A stretch of DNA of 64,000 nucleotides from Linnemannia elongata (lineage: Eukaryota > Mortierellomycota > Mortierellomycetes > Mortierellales > Mortierellaceae). Position 1 is the stretch's first letter. Every line of letters begins with the position of its first letter. Under the pieces are notes generated by a model, which worked only from the letters and a program-made list of their open reading frames with translations, did no database searches and was not told the origin of the DNA. The stretch is from NCBI GenBank assembly GCA_036320915.1, contig JAXBDG010000010.1, positions 1,674,001 to 1,738,000 on the forward strand, in the 5' to 3' direction. The translations under genes and the position numbers were made by a program. Shown here piece after piece: positions 46,483-60,200 of this stretch.

Positions 46483-48197
46483 ATGTCTGAACCAATCACT
46501 ACCAAGCCAACGCCTTTCAGCCAGTTCTGCCTCTTCAAGAGTCTGTCGCTGTCGCTGTTCGAGGACGACTGGGTCAATATGATCGAGTCCTGGCAGGCTA
46601 TGGTCGCGGTGAACGCACCTATCCCCGAGTTTGCGTACAACATGGCTCCCTTCTTTGCCAACGCCCCCCGCCTCCTGCCCATCTTTTACCGTTACCTGGG
46701 CTTTGCTGAGCAGGTACTATTTTCCTTCAAACAATAGTGCACCAAACGGAAAGCATTTGTTTGTGTTTCGTTTTCCCACGTATCCTTTTTTTTTCTGTTT
46801 GCATGGGAGTGTGTAGTAGAAGTGCATGGTTATGAGTGTTGGACTGGACTTGATCCGGAGACAAACACAAAAGGACTTCTTGCTTTCCCTTGCTTCCATT
46901 GTTCTCTCCACTCTCTTTGTGCCTTGTCGTTGGGGGGTGAAGAAGGGAGTGACAATGAAGAAGACGAGAGTCAAGCTTGGCCAACGCTCTCTACCCTTCC
47001 TTCCTCCCTCGTTCCACTCTGTCAGTGTCAGTCAGTTGCTGTTTCCCCCCTTTTTTCTCGAGAGCATGAATGGACAGACGAGTGCGCGTGACCGATGATC
47101 CCATGGTTATCCTTAAGAACAGTCACATTCATGCTTCCCTTAACTTCTGAGAGCGGGCCAACGGACACAATTTGATGAATAGGATGTGTTGTGCGACACG
47201 ATCATATCTGTTTGATATAATCATTTTCGTATCACCTGTTATAATACCTACCATCAAACACAATCATCAAACAAACGCAATTTATTAATATTAACTATCT
47301 TTGCTATTCCTTTGATACGGTTATTAATAGGACAACGAATTCCTGACCACTTTGACGACCGTCGTCATGTCGACCCCGCTCCTCATCAAGGTCCAGCAGA
47401 TCCTCAACTCAACCGAGCTATTCTCAAACTACATCGTCGCCCTCAAACTCGACAACCCTTCAGCATCCCACACCCAGGTCATGCAGTCCCTCCAAACATT
47501 CCTCTCCCATCTCCCCGAAACCATCCGTCTCCAAATCCTCAAAGTCTTTGCCGAGCAAGAGGCCTCTGACTCCATGGGTAATTTTCTTTCTCTCGTCATT
47601 ACACATGCATGCATGCCTGCCTCACTCACATTCAATATGCAAAACATTTTCATACTCTACCTCTATGCTAATTTACAACTTCTATGATTCACACGCGCGT
47701 TCTGGATATAATTAGGTTTCACGACCTCGACATTGGACAAGGCACTGCAGGTCATTCATGCAGACACTCAGCTTTACATCGACATCCTCTCAACCCTCCA
47801 ACTCAACCAGACAGAGAACATGCCCTGGGACGCTGTCGTCAACAAGATCAAGACCCTCGTCCTCGCCAACAAGCCTCAAGCGTGGCACGGTGTCGACCAG
47901 TTCCTCAAGAGCCTTCACTGGGGACACCAGGAGGAGACCTCTACCACCTCCTCTGGAAACCAATTGGATGTCGAGAACGACGATGACGAGATTGTCGAGA
48001 TGGTCGAGGGTGTCGACTACTACCCTGATGAGGAGGACGAGGATGAGCTTGCGTCCTTCCCCGAGGGTGAGGAGTTTGATCACCACTACGCCGCCTTTTT
48101 GAAGGGCGTCCAGGAGATTCAAGCCGGTCACAAGGTCGTGGGCGACTTTGGCAAGATGTCTGTCTCCGACAACCGTCTCATCGTCGAGTCGTGCTAA
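46483..48197 (+). CDS. Unidentified 319-aa protein with acidic segment
   Basis: Exons 46483-46713, 47331-47577, 47716-48197, phases 0 and 1 (G|GT making Gly). The ATG follows a good context (CCAAAG). I do not recognise the family. The N-terminal part is helical and moderately hydrophobic with aromatic residues (FEDDWVNMIESWQAMV, APRLLPIFYRYLGFAEQ). The middle reads as amphipathic helices of HEAT-like length (LLIKVQQILNSTELFSNYIV, VMQSLQTFLSHLPETIRLQI). A short acidic region follows (VENDDDEIVEMVEGVDYYPD, EEDEDELASFPEGEEF), and the C-terminus is ordinary (GDFGKMSVSDNRLIVESC). No signal peptide or clear TM helix. Intron 1 is long (617 nt). Coding sequence is GC-richer and Cys-poor compared with the flanks, and all junctions agree, so the gene is real although function is open. 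Confidence 0.8.
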
Positions 48198-49579
48198 AGT
48201 GTTTGCATCCTGTGTTTTGCTCTACCACGAGTTCTGCAGGATTTCATTTCCTTCTTGAAACACCACCCTTTTTCTATTCAGCAACAACCACCCACAAGCA
48301 ATTTCTTTCTTCCTCTCACACAAGGGACAAGCGGCTTAAACCATCAAAACCACAATCTAGCAAAAAACATCACAGCAACAGCGACAAACACAATCTTCAA
48401 CACACCACCTTCAGGACCAACAGTAGGCAAACTTGCGAACTGCCTTTCACCTCTCAAAAAACACCATAAAACTCACTCGACGCCAACAAGCAGGAACTCT
48501 TAAAAATACTCAAACACGAACAACTCTCAACCTTCCTCAAAAAAAAAAGGATCTCAGGAAAAACCAACTCATCCTTAAAACACCCTCCACAACCCATCGC
48601 CGACTCAGGAAGCAAAGATGAACGCTGACATCCCTCGTGGTTTACGTTCAGCCTTTGACCTGTTTACACGACAACCAAAAAAACTATACCCCCTTTGTTG
48701 ATTTTTTCTTGCTATCCTTTCTTTTCGTTCCTTGTTTCTGTATTTTATGCGTTTCTCTCTTGTTTGTGAACTCGTTCTTTCTTACTTGCTTCTATTGTAA
48801 CCCTTCTTTTGTTTGCTTCTTGCTGCCTGCTTGTCTTTTTTTCTTATTGTACCTGTAAAAAAACCAAACTCTTCTCGCTTCCTCCAACCTCTTTCCCGTT
48901 GTAACAACATCACCCTCCAAAAACAATAAAAAACATTGAATTGCTTTTTTTTTTTTTTTTCTATCAGCTCTCTTGTTCTATCATCTTGATACTTTCCCAT
49001 CTATGCCGCGCGCACAATGTGCTGCAGAAGCATGTCATTTCTCTCAATGAGTTGTTGTTTTCAAACTCCCTTTGTGAATAGATCTGTTGACCGCCGCCAC
49101 TTGCAATCAGTTGCAAACATGGACATTGTGGATTTATTAGAGTGGGCTGTAGAAACTTGGATATACCACCCATGTTTCAAAGAAAAAAACACTACATGGC
49201 GCAAGGAAGAAGAGTAGCCTGCTAACCTGCTACCCCTCATCCTCCCCACCGGTATTTGTTCCTCCGACCCCTCTTCTCCCTATCCCCTATCCCTACCCCC
49301 CAACTAGCCCACCAGCCAACCGACCCGTAACAACAAAGAAAACCACACATATACATACACAAAAAAAAACAAAGCTAATGCAAGGGAAAAAGCGGGAAAG
49401 AAAAAAAAGAGAGAGAGAGAGTAAGAGAGAAGGTTACGAACTTTACGAGATGCATGGTACCTTGGGGCGAGTCCTGCTTTTCATGTTTTGTCTTCCCGCA
49501 CTTCTTTCGCTTTCCTTGCGTGGGTTTATTGCTTTGCTGGTATGTTTCTATGGTAGGATAGGGATGAAATATTATTCAT

Positions 49580-49596
49580 GGGGGGGGGGGGGGGGG
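49580..49596. repeat. Homopolymer G17
   Basis: Uninterrupted G run on plus, 40 bases before a T38 run. Confidence 0.95.
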
Positions 49597-49635
49597 TTTT
49601 TATCGCGTCCGCCGCAAGCCTGCATCATAGAGCGC

Positions 49636-49636
<1 letters not shown>

Positions 49637-49674
<38 letters not shown>
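49637..49674. repeat. Homopolymer T38
   Basis: Uninterrupted T run on plus; with the A21 run at 49889-49909 it forms a potential inverted repeat. Confidence 0.95.
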
Positions 49675-49675
<1 letters not shown>

Positions 49676-49888
49676 TTTCTGTTTCTGTGGTTTTTTTTTT
49701 GTTAAGGTGTTTCTTTGGAGCTTCGCAAGCAGGAATTGTGTGGGTGAGAGGTACTTTGTTTGTTTCAAGAAGCCCTTCATGGATCCATGGGTACGAAAAT
49801 AAAAAGGCGAGACATGATCGACCAGAAAAATAGCCAAGTAGAAAGTGCGTGAGGGAGAGAGAGAGACTACGACAGTCGAGGTACGAAC

Positions 49889-49909
49889 AAAAAAAAAAAA
49901 AAAAAAAAA
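49889..49909. repeat. Homopolymer A21
   Basis: The only A run of 20 or more on the plus strand that I found in the window. Confidence 0.9.
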
Positions 49910-51833
49910 GGACCGCAATAAAGCCCAAAAAAAAAAAAAGAAAAAAAGAATAGAACAGCTCAATCTAGAAAAATAACAGAATACAAAAAAAAAATAAAAA
50001 AATAAGGTGAGTAATTTGACCTGAAGCATTCCACACATTCGTTTTTACCCATCAGGTCATTCCTCTCCCCCAGCCGCCCCCCTTGATATAAGGAGAGAGA
50101 GAAGAAAAAAGGTTCACGAATGGTTATTTTATTTTCACGGATGCACGATAACTTTATGGTTGTGTCAGCCTATGATGCCTTTCGCTGTTTATAGGTTTTT
50201 TTATTAGGACAAAGACCTGGAGGGTGGAGTGGCCTAGGCTGTTGTAATGAACCAGAACTATTATAGAACTAGAACTCGAGCTGGGACTGGACTGGGCTGG
50301 GTTTTGACCCCCGTGGATGTGTGTGATCAGAAGGGAAGAGGGGGCGACGGATAGGTCGGATCGTCAACTTTTTTTTTTATATGTTTTATTCTCCTACCCT
50401 CATCTCATCTCGCCTCATATCTCTCTTCGGTCTTCACGTAGACTTACTAAACTCTTTTTTCCCTTGTTCCCATTGCTCTTCCCGTTCATTGTTCTCCTTG
50501 TTGACAACGTGTCCCAGTCAAGGGTTCAATTGATAAGCGCGTCTGGGTATGATGTTTCAACTCGACTTTCCTATCCTTGCAAAGTGTTCCTTGCTTTTTG
50601 CTATTAATTTCATTTCGCGCACGCCTCATTTTGTACCTCTCGCTATCTTTTGTTGCACTGCCCTAGAACCCAGCAGGGCTAAAACCAGGTCGGCAAACTC
50701 GGGAACCACTCATTTCCTCAGTTCCTTTAAAAACAGAGGGCACACGACTCTTGAGCGGGACTGGCCCTGTTTCAGTCGCCAGAACCTTAATCTCCCTTTT
50801 CATTGATTGGATTGGTCTGGGGAGTGTGAGTGAAGTGAGGCAGGGAGGGGCTGAGATGCGAGATGATGTCCCTTTCCTCTCTCACTTTGTCATTCGTTTT
50901 TTTTTCTTGTCGCAGTTTGAAGTCAAGCAAAAAGGTCAATGAAATTACTTGTTTTTTGCATTGAGTTAAGTTGATCAGTCGGTGTTGCTCGGGTGGTCGG
51001 GTGCTAGCTGGGCTGCTAACTGATTAGATAGGGCGAGGGGGGAGGGGGAGAACCGGGGGCCTCGAAAAGTGAAGACAAGGAGAAAGAAGTGAAAGGAGGG
51101 GAGGGGTCCGTGTAGTTGACATGTTCTTGTTATGATGCCACTCATTGGTTGAGAACACAAGAGAACCCTCAGTCGATATCTGTGTGGAGAGGGTTGTGGT
51201 CGTTAATTTCTTTCTTTGTCTAGACAAAACCTACCCACCCCAGTAGATAATTATCCCTCTCTCTCTTTTGGTTATGTTTGTATTTTTTTTTTTTTTTTTT
51301 TTTGGTGAGACGATGATGTGGGATGTGGGTGGTCCTGGCTAAAATATGGTATGGGATGGCATGACAACAAACAATCAATCGACTGTGATTAAATGGATGA
51401 CAAGTCTTGTGAGGGTTAAATGGAAGGAGTAGGAGAGGAAGCAAATGATTGTCGGTCGGTTTATTTTTCCTGCGGGTCGGAGATCACAACTAAACATCGA
51501 CCGTCGTCTTCTTTGGTCCGGTAGATAGAAGAAAGGAAGGAGTAGGAGAAGGAAAAAAAAAAAGACCATGTCATGACACTTGAATTCGACTTGATTATTC
51601 AATCAACGCGCCGCCTTTCTTCTCTTCTCTCATCGTCATTTTCACTCGATCAGCCGAAAGTCCAGACAAAGAGTATTCAAGAACAGGAACAAGACAAATA
51701 AAGAGAGAGATGCAGAATCATGCATAGACAAGCGGGTCGGGTGTCGGTTGGATGAGAGTCAAACTGGGTGAGGTTCTTCTGTTGATACTGTGAATAATAG
51801 GGACACGCGTCCTTTTTTTCTTTCTAATTCTTA

Positions 51834-51860
51834 TTTTTTTTTTTTTTTTTTTTTTTTTTT
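51834..51860. repeat. Homopolymer T27
   Basis: Uninterrupted T run on plus just 3' of the tentative small membrane protein gene. Confidence 0.95.
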
Positions 51861-51901
51861 CGTTCTCCCCTCAAGATGCTCAATTACAAAGAGTGATACT
51901 T

Positions 51902-52767
51902 TTAGACACTACAGCAGTGCTCTCTGGTGGTTCCGGAAAAGATGTATGGGTGCTGGTAAGTAGATACCCTTTCATATGTGTCGTCTTGTTCGCTTTGATG
52001 TGATGCGACAATGATACGGGGGATAGTAAAAAGAAGGATACCATGCGAGGTGATGATTATTCTTGTGAGCCTTTGATGCACAAAGATAACACGGAGCAAA
52101 GGAAAAATAAAAAATAAAAAAACTTGGGTACCTGTTCATTGCTGTATATGATTTCGTAGAGGTAGTAATAGAAGTAGAGTAATATGACGAAGAGAAACCA
52201 GGGTACCCTTCGTTCCGCGTCTTTTGGGTTGTTCTTTTTTTCTATTATGTCTGACTCTTTACGCTCATCTCTCCTTCGCTGCTTCCTGCCTCCTTATTTT
52301 TGTGTTGCGTGCGTGATGGTGGTGGTGTTGTATGTTGTCTTGAATCTGCCAACCAGATGATGGCAAAGGCCTTGGATAATCCCCTGAAGTGAGAATAAAT
52401 TACTCATGTGGATAGTGTGGATATGTGGATGGAGGGCAAAAGGGCGAATTATCTCGTCATTTGTTTACGTTGACGCTTGTGCGCTTGTTGCTCCTAGTTT
52501 ACTCAAAAATCAACCAAGGGGACGAACGCAAAGTACGGTAGTAGTAGTAGTGAAATTAAGCGCTAGGGATGAGGCAGGGTAAGAGTAGATGGAAGAAAGA
52601 AAGGCTGAAATGAAAAAGCAAAACAAACGAAGGAAGCGACAAGAAGAAGGTACCCTTGTTTTTAGGTGCGCGCTCACAATTATTGGCGACGAAGGAGAGG
52701 TACGTACGGTATAGATAGAAAGAATAAGGCTGGAACCGAGACTGATCGAAGGGGGGAAGGCAGCCAT
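51902..52767 (-). CDS. Tentative small single-span membrane protein
   Basis: Proposed exons 52767-52708, 52278-52132, 51952-51902, all phase 0, 85 aa. Exon 1 starts MAAFPPSISLGSSL and ends at a GTACGT donor. Exon 2 begins after GCAG and reads charged residues (RRRDERKESDIIEKKN) followed by a strong hydrophobic, Tyr-rich helix (WFLFVILLYFYYYLYE), ending at CAG|GTACCC. Exon 3 follows CTTACCAG and ends in EHCCSV. The last four residues CCSV resemble a CaaX prenylation box, which may be chance. Intron 1 is 429 nt. The in-phase structure and non-repetitive charged-then-hydrophobic design argue for a real gene; the third exon is the weakest part. No family recognised. Confidence 0.33.
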
Positions 52768-55537
52768 GTGTATTGACTACGAATATTGAATGGCGAATAG
52801 CGATGGGAGGAAGTGGCGATTACAATGGAAGGACAACGGGTCGCGCGCGCGCCGTCCGCGGGTGGATTGATTAGTGATGTGAATAGGGGTATACGTGGTA
52901 CATGAAAAGTGGGGTAAAAGGTACATCGTCCATCGCAAAAAAAAACTTGTTGGAAAGGTACATACGAAGGAGGAGTATGCATGGACTGCTTGTTTGCTAG
53001 AAAACAACAAACTAGAAAAGTAGACAAAGGATAAAAGGAGTAGACACGGAAGCAGAAGAGAGCTGAGATGACGATGGATGAAGGCTGGCAAGCCTCCTCG
53101 GACACTACGCGGGAACTCCATGACTGTATTTTTATTTTTAGGCGAGATGCTCCCATGGAGCTGAGGGCGAAGAGTAGAGAAAAGAGAAGGCGGAAGGGAG
53201 AGTGGGACCAAGGTAACGGCTCTTGCTAAAATAATTCAAGGAGCCTTTGAAAGCTAAGCAGTTGAGCACCTTGCCGGATCGTTGGCTAATCTCAGGTACT
53301 ATGCAAGATACTGATGAGGTGTGCATGGGAGACTTTATGATAGTCGATTCTTTGGGTTATGAGCGATAGTTGGAGTACCATTGCAATCTAGGGATGTTCC
53401 AATGGTTTTAGCTAGCAATGTTTTAAAGTAAATTGCATCGAACGGACATGGTCTGTGTCTCTTTTTTCCTTCCTATTCTCCTTTCTTTCTTTCCTTCTCT
53501 CGGCGTTGTTTACTGGTGGTGGTGCTGTCATACCCCGCATTTTTTAGATGGCGAGAGGGCACAGATGGACAACAATGACAACCGCGGGAGATGATGATGA
53601 TGGATGGCAGCGTATCCAATCTTGAGTTTGCCGCCTTATTCATTTACTGTCATCGTTGCGGGCTGAAGTCCCTCTTTGGGCACTGACGGGTGTGGCTCCC
53701 GAGAGTAATTTGCCTGCTCTATGTTTATGTTTACCTTCCTTCAGGGAGGCGGAAGGGCACAATGCGCAAAAAGTGTAAACAAATAAACAAACAAACAAAA
53801 ACTTTAGGGGGACAGAGAAGGGAAAGTGGCAAGAGGGAAAAAATAAACGTGCGGTAGGGAAGGAAAAGTGTGCTGGGACCCTCCTTTCGATGCGTGGCAT
53901 TAATTTACGAGAGAGGGATGTGGAGAGAAGGGAGAGGAAGGCGGTTTCGGGTATCCATTGACACTGCTGACCTCAAAAGGTAGGACGAGAAAAGAAAGGA
54001 TGAAAGAAAGGAGATTGAAGGAGAGATTACACGGCATGACATGACATGACACGACCAAGAGGAAGGAGGTTGATATGGATGAACGTCTGATTATTGTAAG
54101 GTAGTGCTCCCTTATTTCTACGCCGTTTTTCCATTCTTCATCCTATCGCGCCGAGAGAGTTCATGCTAGTTCATGAACGTCCTCTGTTCGTTATTTCTAC
54201 TTCAATTGCATCGCATCGCATTGCATCTCGTGTTCAATTACACCAATTCGACTCACCGTGAGCCAACAAGTCAAGGACCAAAAAAAAAAACAAAAAAAAA
54301 ACAAGAGTCCGAGGAAGAAAACGAAAAACAGGGAAGGAGACGAATCATTTTATTAGTTTTCATTGACTAGGTAGTCATCGACTCGTACAATTTGGCGACG
54401 AGGGTGACAGCTGGACCACTCATTCGATGTCGTTTGGATCACGGCTGCTCTGTCCCTGGCATACGCACCGCTTTTCCTTTCGGACAAAAAATAAAAAAGA
54501 ACATTAGCCAACGTGTTCTAGTTCTTCTTGCAAAGAGGTTCTTCCATTCCATTCCCTATTTTCATTTCTTCCATTTTGCCGCTCAATTGTTTACATTTTC
54601 ATGACCAGATCTTTTGCTTTTCTATGAATCAACAAAAGCAAGGGAGCAACAACAAGCACACTCAATTAGGAGTTGAAGCGGCTCGCGGGAAATAGCAGAA
54701 AGTAAAATGAAAGCTCTGTTGATCCCATTGCTGAGTTGGGTTGGGGGTGCCACTTTATGTCTTGTTGTTGTTGTGGTGTTTTGACCACAAAAAGTAGGGG
54801 AGAACCTTGTCTTTGTGTGTCCTTAGTTGTGTTCGTTTATGTTGGGCTGGGCTGGACTCTCGCAGTAAAATCACTTCACAACTTTAAAATAGACGGAGAG
54901 AGTGAAGGGGGTGAATGAGGGTGGTGTAGGGTATGTTGGAAAAAGAAACCTTTTGGGTCATTTTTCTTGGGTATGTGCTCGAAAGTACATGGACCAACAA
55001 ACGAGAAGTGAGGAAGGAAGAAAAGAAGGAAAAAAAAGCCAGAGGCAAGAGGGAGAGTAAGAGAGAGAGAGAGAGCGACTAAAAGTGATTGAGCGATAGT
55101 GAAGTGAGAGGCGTTACATGGACCATCGTTCCCCTCGAACTCTTCTCCGCTTTTTTTTTTGCTTGCTTGCTCACTTGCTTTTCCGCACCTGAAAGGTACA
55201 TCGTACTCATGTCGATTTTCATTATCTATTTTTTTTTCTTTACAAGTGTGTAGCACACAAAAAAAAAAACCAACTAATAAACAATAACAAGAGGGGACAC
55301 AGGGACCATGCTCTTGTCACACACAACCCTAGTGTCTAGTCTTCCCTTCATGCCACTTGTCCCTCCGTTACAGCTCTCGTAATATTTTTTATTTTGTCCG
55401 CACCCGGGTCGCACTCGTTCCTGAATCCTTTGTAGTTCTGTTCTCTTCTTTCTCTCCTTTATTTTATTTTGTGTGCCGTCCGGCGTGTCATCGTACTTCC
55501 CTTTGCTCACCTTATTTCTTTCTTCATCACCCCTTCC

Positions 55538-55568
<31 letters not shown>

Positions 55569-56985
55569 CTCGCCCGCAAATAGAACATTGTCTTTAATAA
55601 AAACTTGGTTACAAACAGAAAGGTTCATTCAATTAAAGAGCACACCCACACACACTTCCCTCTAAAGGTAACGGAAGAAGGAAACGTATGATAATGGAAC
55701 CGATCTGGTTTATCCAAAAAAAGTTTTCTCTTTGTTCCTCTCTCGTTTCTGCTTGCTTGGTGTCCTGTATATACCTGTTGGCACGGCCACATAAACAAGT
55801 GCAAAGAAAGAGGCTTGGCTTCTTTGCAATTAGTAATTGAACATACCCCCACCTAGTGCCTTCTTCTGTCCGATGCAAACATAAAGAGTTGTTTATCTAA
55901 ACAGGCTGTCTGTATTGTATCCTTGGTTCATTTGTGGTATGATGACGAAGCACCGTGCTTTCCTTTCCCTTCTCTTGTTCTTGCTCTATTCTTGACCTTT
56001 CCGACCGTTTGGAGGGAAGTACAGACTGAGATCTTTTTTTTTCTCACTCACACCCTCCCTCGAAGACAGTGCAAACGAAAACGCACCAACAAAACAACAA
56101 TCAACAAGAGCGGGAAAAAAGGAGAAGGGGGATAAGATAAAAAAAGCGGAAGAAATGCAAATCAGCAAAAGGGTCAATGTTCACCTTTTGCCATGTTGTT
56201 TTTGTTTGTTTGTTTGTAACAAAAAAGTGAGAGCGAACAAGAATAAAATCCCAGGGGTATGTTACTCATAGAGTACACATCATCACAATAACAAGACAGA
56301 CAACAAAGCAAAGCAAAAAAAGAGACAACCCCAATCCCAAGGAAAAAGCGAATCAAGGTGAGTGGGTGTAAACAAACAGTTCTTATTTATTTACGGTCCA
56401 TTTTTTTTTTTTTTTATATTTTTTTTCGCACTTTCCTCATTTGAACTCTTTTCTCACACTCTCTCTCCTCTTGTCTCTCGCACTCACTGCTGACTCTTTG
56501 TAGCAACAGCCACTACTTCGCACTCTTTTTCTCTTTCTATTACAACACCTATCAACCCCTTCCACCCCGAAGTGTTGTGCCGTGCCCTTTTTCTTTTCTT
56601 CCATCCTCCTTTTTTCTTTTTTTGAATCTCCCTTTCTCTCTCTCTCTCTTCTTTCTTCTTTCTTCTTTCTTCTCTCCCTTTTGATTCATCTCTTCTTCCA
56701 CCTCCCCCTGTATTCAACTGCCCACCCCTTTCTGCTCATCATCCCTTCCCACTCACGAATGATCTTTCAACTAGACAATTCATAACTCTCTTCTCTCTTC
56801 CACCTCTCCCCCACACACACTTTTCTATATTCTTGTATCTACTCTCCTCTCTCTCTAACACTCAACACTCATACTTCATTCATATCTCTCTTTCATATCC
56901 CCGCACTTCTACTCACTCCTCCCTTCTCCCTTCTGGACATCCATCCCCTCTTTCCCTCCTTCATCCCCGCTCTCCTCCCTCCAAC
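52768..56985. other. Gene-poor region upstream of the SPT23-like gene
   Basis: The last several hundred bases before 56986 are strongly CT-rich on plus, a likely 5' UTR or promoter pyrimidine tract of the IPT-ankyrin gene. Elsewhere only short low-complexity frames. No gene is supported. Confidence 0.5.
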
Positions 56986-57217
56986 ATGAATCCATATCTC
57001 ACCACAATGGCCCCTCCCCACCACCACTTCATCCCTTCCAACAACGGGCCCCTATCGGCTACTTCCTCATCCTCCACTTCCTCCTCTCCTCCCTCCAACT
57101 CACAGCCACAGCAGATCCCTCAATCCCAGCTATCCATCATGCAGCGTCAACACCTCCTCGGTCCCCAAGACCCTCTCATGCTCGACCCATTCCACCAGGA
57201 TATCCAGCACCGTCGCC

Positions 57218-57254
<37 letters not shown>

Positions 57255-60200
57255 GCAGCAACAATTGGCCTCTTCTGCACCATTTAACAACAACAATAAT
57301 GCTCAACAGCAATACACAGCAACAACAACAACACCTACTAGCGTCCCCAACAAACAGAATTGGGATATTCTCACGGGTCCTAACGCCATCGACCACTCTA
57401 TGGCCCTCCAGATCGGTCCAGACGGTTCATTGCTTGGCCCTCGCTGGGACACCTACGATCTCGGCAACCTTCCCCCTGTCCAAATCGCACCTCGTGCCAA
57501 GAACATCTCTCTTGTTCCTCGCCCAGTCGACTTTGATGGCCTCACACCTCACACCTCGCTCATGATGCAACGGCCGCTCTATTTCCCTTCCCCTGGTCAG
57601 GGTCAACAACAACAACAACAACAACAGCCACAGCAGCAACAGCAATATAGACAGCAGCAACAACAGCAGCAGCAGCAGTCAAGGCCACAGCAAGAGCTCT
57701 TGGCCGTCAACAACAACATCTTCACATCCTCCTCAACAGTTCCTACGATATCGGATATGAATGTCTTGCACCAGCAGCAACAGCAACAGCAACATAACCA
57801 GCAGTTGAATGCTTCGCCATCAACAATGCCTGGATATATGCAGACGAGCTGTTCACCCGAGATGCCCATCAAGGCATCCCCTGTCGAGCAACAGCTCTCT
57901 TGGAGTAAGTAACAATAACAGCAACAACGACCACATAACAGTGATCATTTTCCGACTCTTTTTTCCTTTCCTTGTTCCGTCTCTCTATCTCTCCCCTTTT
58001 ACGAATGAACGACCCCACCAGTCAACCCACCAACCAACCAACCAACCAACCACAAAAATAACCAATCGATCGCATCCTCGGCGAGAGAGGGGAACAGGAG
58101 GAGTGTGTGTGTGTGTATGTTTGAAGCATTCTATTCCCAGAAGAAAAGACCCGCAATGGGATCATGATTCACCACTCCATTACTCCCTTTCGACTCTACA
58201 TATCCAGTCCTTGATGGAGACGCATGGACTATCTGTGCCAATCTGCCCCTCTATCTCTTTGTCTGTGGACTTGAGCCTAAGTCTGAGAAGGAGGGCGTGG
58301 AGGAGGGAGGGGGGGATGATGACCTCTCGGAGATGTCACTCTTCTTATTACCCGATCGTCTGTCTCTGTTTATGATTATTATATTATTATTATTGTTGCC
58401 ACCTGGCTTCGCCTGTCTGTCTCCTGTCCAGGTGTCATTGTTTATGAGAGAGAGAGAGTCTTGTTGTCCAACACAGTCCAACCCAATAGAGTCCTAACAA
58501 TGCCGTTTTGCTTCTTTCTCCTTTTTTATTTCTTTTTTCTCTGATTTGTCCCTTTTCCGTCTCTCCGATATAGCGTCATGGGAGGACACGCCCTCGCAGC
58601 AGCAAGAAGATATCTATGCTACTCCCTGTCGCACACACACGAGCTTTGACGACGGTCCACGGGTAAGCTAAGCCAAGCCTAGTTGTTCTGTTCTATGTGT
58701 TTTTTATGCAGGTGATTTGGAGCAGTCAGAATCAAGAGTGAACAGAGCAAAGAGCATCAATGAGTAGAGAGACAGAGAGCAAAAGAGAAAGTCGACGGTT
58801 ATTCTGTTGCTCACGTGCTCCATGTTTTACATTTCTTTGGAATACTATAGGAGGATGTTCCCTTCACAGGCACAAAGACCCTCGAGGTCTTCACCTCCTC
58901 CAAGAAGGACGATAACGGCGAGTTCCGCAAAGGTCAGCAGTTCTACCTCAACATCCAGCTCAGCAAGGAAGACCGCGAACGCTACCGCTACCTCCGCATC
59001 CCCACCGAAAACATCGTCCTCCCCTGCAGGGCAGACGCAACTGGCCGCATCGGCATCAACGCCTCCGGCAAGAGGTCCGCCGACGCTATGTCTGCCCCTA
59101 CCAGCACAATGGAGGAGGATGTTCTGGCCTTGAAGCTCACCACCTTCTTGGAGCCTGAACACCGTGTGGTCGTTCCCTGTGGCCGCTGCAAGGACAAGAC
59201 TCCCGAGATCTTGCGCTTCCACCCTGGTGTCAATGGCAAGCCCATGATTGACGAGAACGGCATGGTCGCCCTTAGGGACGGACACGTCAAGTTGATTGCC
59301 TCTGCTTGGTGCGCCAGTACTTCCCACCATCGCGGTCCCGGCACCAAGTTCAGCTTCAACGTCGAGTTGACCAGCTTTAACCACTACCAGGCTGAGCCCC
59401 TCTTGATCTATGAGGGTCACAGTGACCAGGTCGAGATTTACGCCAGTCATGGCCGTGACAAGGGTGCTCGCCTCGCCAGCAAACTCAACGAGAAAGCCTC
59501 GTAAGTCATTTTCCCGCGCGCTTTATTGAATTGTCTATGACATCATAGCCAGAACACCAGAACCTGACATTGTTTACTATTGAACTATACGCCCACGCCC
59601 ATTAGGAAATCGTCGTCGCCTGCATTCCGTGACCAGTCAGGCCCACCTTCGCCTGCAAAGACCGCATCTTCCAGCCCACCCAACTCGCCCTCGGCCTTGA
59701 CTGGCCAGTATGAGTCAGGCCCCATGAAGAAGCGGAGAGAAGAGGCACCCATGACCCCTCCTATGGTTGACACCGACATGCCTCCCACCATCAAGAGTCT
59801 CGAGCCCCGCAAGGGACCCATCTGCCGCGAGAACCATGTGATCATCATTGGATCCAACTTTGCTCGCGGCATGGTGCCCATGTTCGGACGTGAGTACGGT
59901 ACCGTGGTCGACATCAACCCCTTCTACATCGAATGCACGACTCCAAGATACCCCAACACCGAGACTGTCCAGATCTGGTTGTATCACAACGAGAACTACC
60001 TGCCCACCGACAAGACCTACGAGTTTACGGACGAGCAAGCTCAGAGTGATATGGAGCAGTTGCTGAGAAACTTGATCCAGGATGGTGAGGGTGGCGATGC
60101 TGGCTCATACTTGTCGCTCCTTGAGCGTATTGCTGGTCTTCCTCCATCAACCGATATCTCGGGCCAGAACCAGTCGAACGGCTCGACCATGTTGCACAAC

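Larger units (their letters stand above)
48198..51901. other. Gene-poor region 3' of the unidentified protein
   Basis: The first 700 bases are probably 3' UTR and flank (an AATAAA lies near 48924). G17 at 49580-49596, T38 at 49637-49674, A21 at 49889-49909, T21 at 51283-51303 and T27 at 51834-51860. Frames crossing these are artefacts. No gene is supported. Confidence 0.5.

Noticed and set aside
57809..58375. 188-aa plus frame starting inside exon 1 of the SPT23-like gene
   Set aside because: Out-of-frame read-through into intron 1; it includes CCAA and GT repeats.
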